From Candidatus Acidiferrales bacterium (GTDB lineage Bacteria; Acidobacteriota; Terriglobia; Acidoferrales; UBA7541), in NCBI GenBank assembly GCA_030043155.1, contig JASHYE010000209.1, positions 1 through 8,740 on the forward strand: a DNA stretch of 8,740 bases. The letters are read 5' to 3'. Under the pieces are notes generated by a model. That model was given only the letters and a program-made list of their open reading frames with translations, was not told where the DNA came from and searched no databases. Below are positions 6,367 through 8,740 of the stretch, in pieces. The first letter of the stretch is position 1, and each line of letters begins with the position of its first letter. A program made the position numbers and the translations under genes.

Positions 6367-6395
6367 TTGACAGAACTGCCTGAACCACGTATAAG
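6367..6395 (+). promoter_or_regulatory. Near-consensus sigma-70 promoter for the VOC gene
   Basis: TTGACA (6367-6372) matches the -35 consensus exactly. After a 17-bp spacer comes TATAAG (6390-6395), five of six bases of the -10 consensus. The transcript should begin around 6401-6403, inside the inverted repeat at 6400-6418. It would give a leader of about 40 nt before the ATG at 6442. This is the best promoter in the window, and a strong promoter of this kind usually needs a repressor. Confidence 0.75.
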
Positions 6396-6399
6396 CAAC

Positions 6400-6418
6400 C
6401 TAGTCTTAATTAGACTAG
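6400..6418. promoter_or_regulatory. Probable PadR operator (7-5-7 inverted repeat)
   Basis: CTAGTCT (6400-6406), a TAATT spacer and AGACTAG (6412-6418) form a perfect dyad of 19 bp. The half-site spacing suits a winged-helix dimer. It starts 5 bp after the -10 box of the rightward promoter and so covers its start site. It also lies 55 bp upstream of the leftward cdd1-like gene. A PadR gene is the only regulator nearby. That PadR binds here is inference from position and symmetry. Confidence 0.65.
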
Positions 6419-6441
6419 TACAAAAAATAGAGGAGGTCAAG

Positions 6442-6915
6442 ATGAAAATCGCGGGGGGTTGCAGCAGCGCTGTTGATATTGGGAAGCGCCGTTCACTCAC
6501 AAACACAAAAGGGGAAACGATGAAGGTCACGCGAATTACACCGGTTCTGTTTGCAGCGAATATCGAGCCATGCGTGAAGTTTTGGACCGAGCGGCTTGGA
6601 TTTCAGAAGGTGGCGGAAGTGCCGGAAGGGAATACGATTGGTTTCGCGATGCTGGAGAAGGATGGGATTGAAGTGATGTATCAGTCGTACGCCAGCGCGG
6701 ATAAAGACAATGCCTCAACGGGGCCGCTGGTGCGCAAAGGGCCGTCGTTTTTGTATGTCGAAGTGAGCGATCTGGACAGCATTGCGCGCGCAATGAATGG
6801 CGCGGAAATCGCCATACCGATGCGGACGACCTTCTATGGAATGAAGGAATTCGGAGTGAAGGACCCGGCGGGGCACGTGATCATGTTCGCGCAGAGGACT
6901 GAGACTGCGAAATGA
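6442..6915 (+). CDS. VOC-superfamily (glyoxalase/bleomycin-resistance fold) protein
   Basis: The VOC domain runs from about residue 28 to the end: ITPVLFAANIEPCVKFWTER is the first beta-alpha unit, then LGFQKVAEV, and a second module from SFLYVEVSDLDSIARAM to DPAGHVIMFAQR. The His/Glu metal ligands of glyoxalase I are not in the expected places: Thr or Phe in strand 1, Tyr in the SFLYVEV strand, and no Glu in VIMFAQR. A metal-free binding or sequestering protein therefore seems likelier than a metalloenzyme. Two starts compete. ATG 6442 has AGGAGGT (6431-6437) at ideal spacing and fits the promoter; it gives 157 residues with an odd 26-residue leader. ATG 6520 (Met27) gives the usual 131 residues but has only AGGGG before it. 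I take 6442 on translation signals. Divergent from the cdd1-padR unit. Confidence 0.85.
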   Translation: MKIAGGCSSAVDIGKRRSLTNTKGETMKVTRITPVLFAANIEPCVKFWTERLGFQKVAEVPEGNTIGFAMLEKDGIEVMYQSYASADKDNASTGPLVRKGPSFLYVEVSDLDSIARAMNGAEIAIPMRTTFYGMKEFGVKDPAGHVIMFAQRTETAK

Positions 6916-6977
6916 GTTTGCGTTTACCGTGTTGCGCGAGTGGCGGTTGGGAGGAGCGTAGCGCAGACATCGCTTAT

Positions 6978-7108
6978 TTGTCATTTCGGGCCAGGCGAGG
7001 AATCTGCCTTTGCGAATGGCCTAAGACAAATGCAGATTCCTCGTCGCTTCGCCTACCTGCGGCCCTTCCTTCGTCAGGACAAGCAGGGCAGGCTCCTCGG
7101 AATGACAA
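6978..7108. repeat. MITE-like intergenic inverted repeat
   Basis: The 131-bp element is bounded by TTGTCATT (6978-6985) and AATGACAA (7101-7108), a perfect 8-bp terminal inverted repeat. Inside it CGAGGAATCTGC (6996-7007) is matched exactly by GCAGATTCCTCG (7032-7043), a 12-bp stem with a 24-nt loop. The 'GTCATTTCG...GAGGAATCTGC' style is that of dispersed intergenic repeats seen in many bacterial genomes. No target-site duplication is obvious. It lies between the convergent VOC and ABC permease genes, where its hairpin could end transcription from both sides. There is only one copy in this window. Confidence 0.75.
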
Positions 7109-7158
7109 TCAAATGACGTTTTGCTGTAAACAATTAAGGGAACCAATTCAACGCGTGC

Positions 7159-8100
7159 TTATTTCGGAGCGGGCGGTAGCGTAGAAGGGTGTTGCGCGGC
7201 GACGGGGTGCTGGAATTGCTTTGGCTGCGGCGCGTAGCGCTCCATGATCTGAAAATCGCGCCGCAATTCCTTCAGGCGTTCGCCGCGTGTGACTTCCCAG
7301 CCGCCGAGAAGCAAAAAAGGAATCACCGAGGCAAGAACCCACAGTTTGGCCCGGCGGTTGATCTTTTCTTCCGGCTCCCAGCGGAAAACGCGGCGGGAAA
7401 TTTCGAAGGCGAGGATGAGGCTGACGAGCAGAGCGATAAGGTCCTCGACAACTTCGTGGGGCGTGGCCATGTGGAGCATGGCATTTTCGAGGCCGCTCGC
7501 GAGATAGGTAGCGGGAGAAAACAGGGTGAGCTTCTGCACCCAGCCCGGCATGATGATGATGGGAAACGTTGCGCCGGAGAGAAAAAGGAACGCGCTCCAG
7601 ACGATGTTATCGATGACTGTGGTTTCCTGCATATCATTCGTGACGCTGGCAATGATGAGGCCAAGCGCGGAAAAGGCCGCTGCGCCGAGAGTAATGAGGA
7701 AAAAAACGGCGACAACATTTCCCCACGTGGCCATGTGGAAGATATAGCGGCAAATCAGGAATTCGAGCACGACGGTGGGCAGTACAAGCAGATAATTTGA
7801 AATGATGCTTGAACCGAGCATTGCGCCCGGACCTATGGGCGCGAGGCGGAAGCGCCGCAGAATGCCCTGTTCGCGGAACGTCACCAACTGCATGCTCATG
7901 CCAAAAAAGCTGCCCATGACAGTGATGGCCAGGACTGCGCCGAGCAGGTAGGCCACAGACATCGGATTGCCCTGTCCAAAGAAAAGCACAGCGAGAAACA
8001 GGAATCCCAGCGGCATCGCCACACTGAAAAACACGAACATGCGGCTGCGCAGCGCCAGCTTCATGCGCATCAGCGAAAGGGTCCAAGTCTGATTGACCAA
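7159..8100 (-). CDS. ABC-2 type transporter permease
   Basis: This is the membrane subunit of an ABC exporter (313 residues). Hydrophobic segments fall at about 21-42, 48-73, 98-122, 127-153, 162-185 and 218-240, the six helices of an ABC-2 permease. A seventh hydrophobic stretch (252-270) follows the expected end, with a hydrophilic Pro/Gln-rich tail after it. The family signature REQGILRRFRLAPIG (76-90) sits between helices 2 and 3. The first possible start in this frame is TTG at 8100: an in-frame TGA lies two codons upstream, and AAGGA (8108-8112) sits 7 nt before it. The next Met is residue 11. No ATPase gene is in the window, and the partner may lie to the right. The glycosyltransferase gene ends 63 bp upstream on the same strand, so the two are probably co-transcribed. 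The substrate is unknown. Confidence 0.9.
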   Translation of the reverse strand: MVNQTWTLSLMRMKLALRSRMFVFFSVAMPLGFLFLAVLFFGQGNPMSVAYLLGAVLAITVMGSFFGMSMQLVTFREQGILRRFRLAPIGPGAMLGSSIISNYLLVLPTVVLEFLICRYIFHMATWGNVVAVFFLITLGAAAFSALGLIIASVTNDMQETTVIDNIVWSAFLFLSGATFPIIIMPGWVQKLTLFSPATYLASGLENAMLHMATPHEVVEDLIALLVSLILAFEISRRVFRWEPEEKINRRAKLWVLASVIPFLLLGGWEVTRGERLKELRRDFQIMERYAPQPKQFQHPVAAQHPSTLPPAPK

Positions 8101-8163
8101 TTCTCAATCCTTCGAATTGCGATTCAGGCGAACCAAACACGATTTCACAGAGCAGGGGCGATG

Positions 8164-8740
8164 TCAAATCTCCGCACGAACTGGCGCGGCCAAGGCGCTT
8201 TCCGGTGTGCGGGATTCGCGCAGAAAAATCTCTTCGAGAAATCCGGGAATCTCGAAGATGGCGCGATTGGGATGAAGCGCGGCGTTCTGGCGATAAGTGG
8301 CGAATGTCGCTGGAACCAGCAGGCGTTCAACGGCTGGAACAATTTCGCGGAAGCTCTTCAATGAGAGGCCGACGTTGCGCTCGACAACCCAGCGGGCGTT
8401 GTATCGCTCCTGCGGAAGGGTCCACGCATTGCACACGGTGATGACGGGCAGCTCCTTAGCGAGCGCTTCGGAGACGCTGCCGGGACCCGGTTTGCCGATG
8501 AAAAAATCGGACAGGTGCATGTAATAGGGAATTTCCGTCGTGAAGCTCTCGACGTAAGCGCGAATTCGCCAGCTCCTTTGACGCAATGCCTGTGCGAGAT
8601 GCTGATTTTTTCCGCAAATAAAAATCAACTGCAGATTGAGGCGGGAGCGATTAAGACGCTCGGCAATTTCGAGCATGACGCGATTGCCTTGGCCTCCAAA
8701 GAGCAGGACTCCGGTAGGCACATCGGGAAGCAGGCCGAGG
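8164..8740 (-). CDS. GT28/MurG-like glycosyltransferase (5' end cut by window edge)
   Basis: The frame is open through the right edge, so only the C-terminal 191 residues are visible. They form the nucleotide-sugar-binding Rossmann half of a GT-B enzyme like MurG and the MGDG/diglucosyl-diacylglycerol synthases. VPTGVLLFGGQGN opens the domain. The donor-binding loop GKPGPGSVSEAL lies at about visible residues 82-93. TLPQERYNARWV (107-118) is the 'lPgQE-N' element typical of glycolipid synthases. It probably transfers a sugar to a lipid acceptor at the cytoplasmic face of the inner membrane, though acceptor and donor cannot be fixed from this half. The GTG at 8721 is an internal codon and not a start, because the frame continues upstream as LGLLPD, a usual linker. 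The ABC-2 permease follows 63 bp downstream, which might indicate export of the glycosylated product, but this is inference. Confidence 0.88.
   Translation of the reverse strand, partial: LGLLPDVPTGVLLFGGQGNRVMLEIAERLNRSRLNLQLIFICGKNQHLAQALRQRSWRIRAYVESFTTEIPYYMHLSDFFIGKPGPGSVSEALAKELPVITVCNAWTLPQERYNARWVVERNVGLSLKSFREIVPAVERLLVPATFATYRQNAALHPNRAIFEIPGFLEEIFLRESRTPESALAAPVRAEI

Noticed and set aside
6001..6441. Plus-strand frame continuing upstream of the VOC gene
   Set aside because: It is antisense to the padR and cdd1-like genes, and the promoter and ribosome binding site of the VOC gene lie at 6367-6437, downstream of that frame's start.
6912..7184. 90-codon plus-strand frame across the inverted repeat
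   Set aside because: It is made mostly of the repeat element itself (SFRARRGIC...APRNDN), a common false gene created by this type of repeat.

Overview
The window looks like chromosomal DNA from a free-living Gram-negative bacterium, most likely a soil acidobacterium or a close relative. The GC content is moderately high. A solitary PilT lies among ordinary metabolic genes, there is a PadR-controlled small operon, and there is an intergenic inverted repeat of the 'GTCATT...GGAATCTGC' type. The taxonomic call is inferred from gene style, not from a marker gene. Nine of the ten confidently recognised protein genes, and the one hypothetical gene, lie on the minus strand; the exception is a small VOC (glyoxalase-fold) gene. 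The first and last genes run off the window edges.

Layout from left to right. 1-521: C-terminally cut recX (regulator of RecA). 522-906: no convincing gene, but a perfect 14-bp tandem duplication just upstream of recX. 907-1248: small two-helix membrane protein of unknown function, possibly near-leaderless. 1481-2629: pilT (type IV pilus retraction ATPase). 2742-3470: aquaporin of the MIP family with an unusual selectivity filter. 3608-4567: branched-chain amino acid aminotransferase (ilvE) with an extended -10 promoter and a stem-loop at the predicted mRNA 5' end. 4726-5358: NADP-binding oxidoreductase of the F420-dependent reductase (COG2085-type) family. 5478-6074: PadR-family repressor. 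6055-6345: Cdd1-type helix-hairpin-helix protein overlapping the padR start. 6346-6441: a compact divergent control region. 6442-6915 (+): VOC protein. 6978-7108: MITE-like inverted repeat between convergent genes. 7159-8100: ABC-2 type permease. 8164-8740: 5'-truncated family GT28 (MurG/MGDG-synthase-like) glycosyltransferase.

The most coherent unit is at 4726-6915. A cdd1-like gene, padR and probably the NADP oxidoreductase run leftwards, and the VOC gene runs rightwards. Between the two sides lie a near-consensus sigma-70 promoter (TTGACA, 17-bp spacer, TATAAG) and a perfect 7-5-7 inverted repeat where the +1 site should be. This is the expected shape of a PadR-autoregulated divergent locus. 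The co-regulation of a VOC protein, a HhH protein and an NADP oxidoreductase suggests a small-molecule or redox response, but the inducer cannot be read from the sequence.

No new defence or mobile system was found. The points most worth checking are the aquaporin filter (H/V/A/M, resembling plant tonoplast TIP1 channels rather than AqpZ), the PadR operator and promoter, and the ilvE leader.
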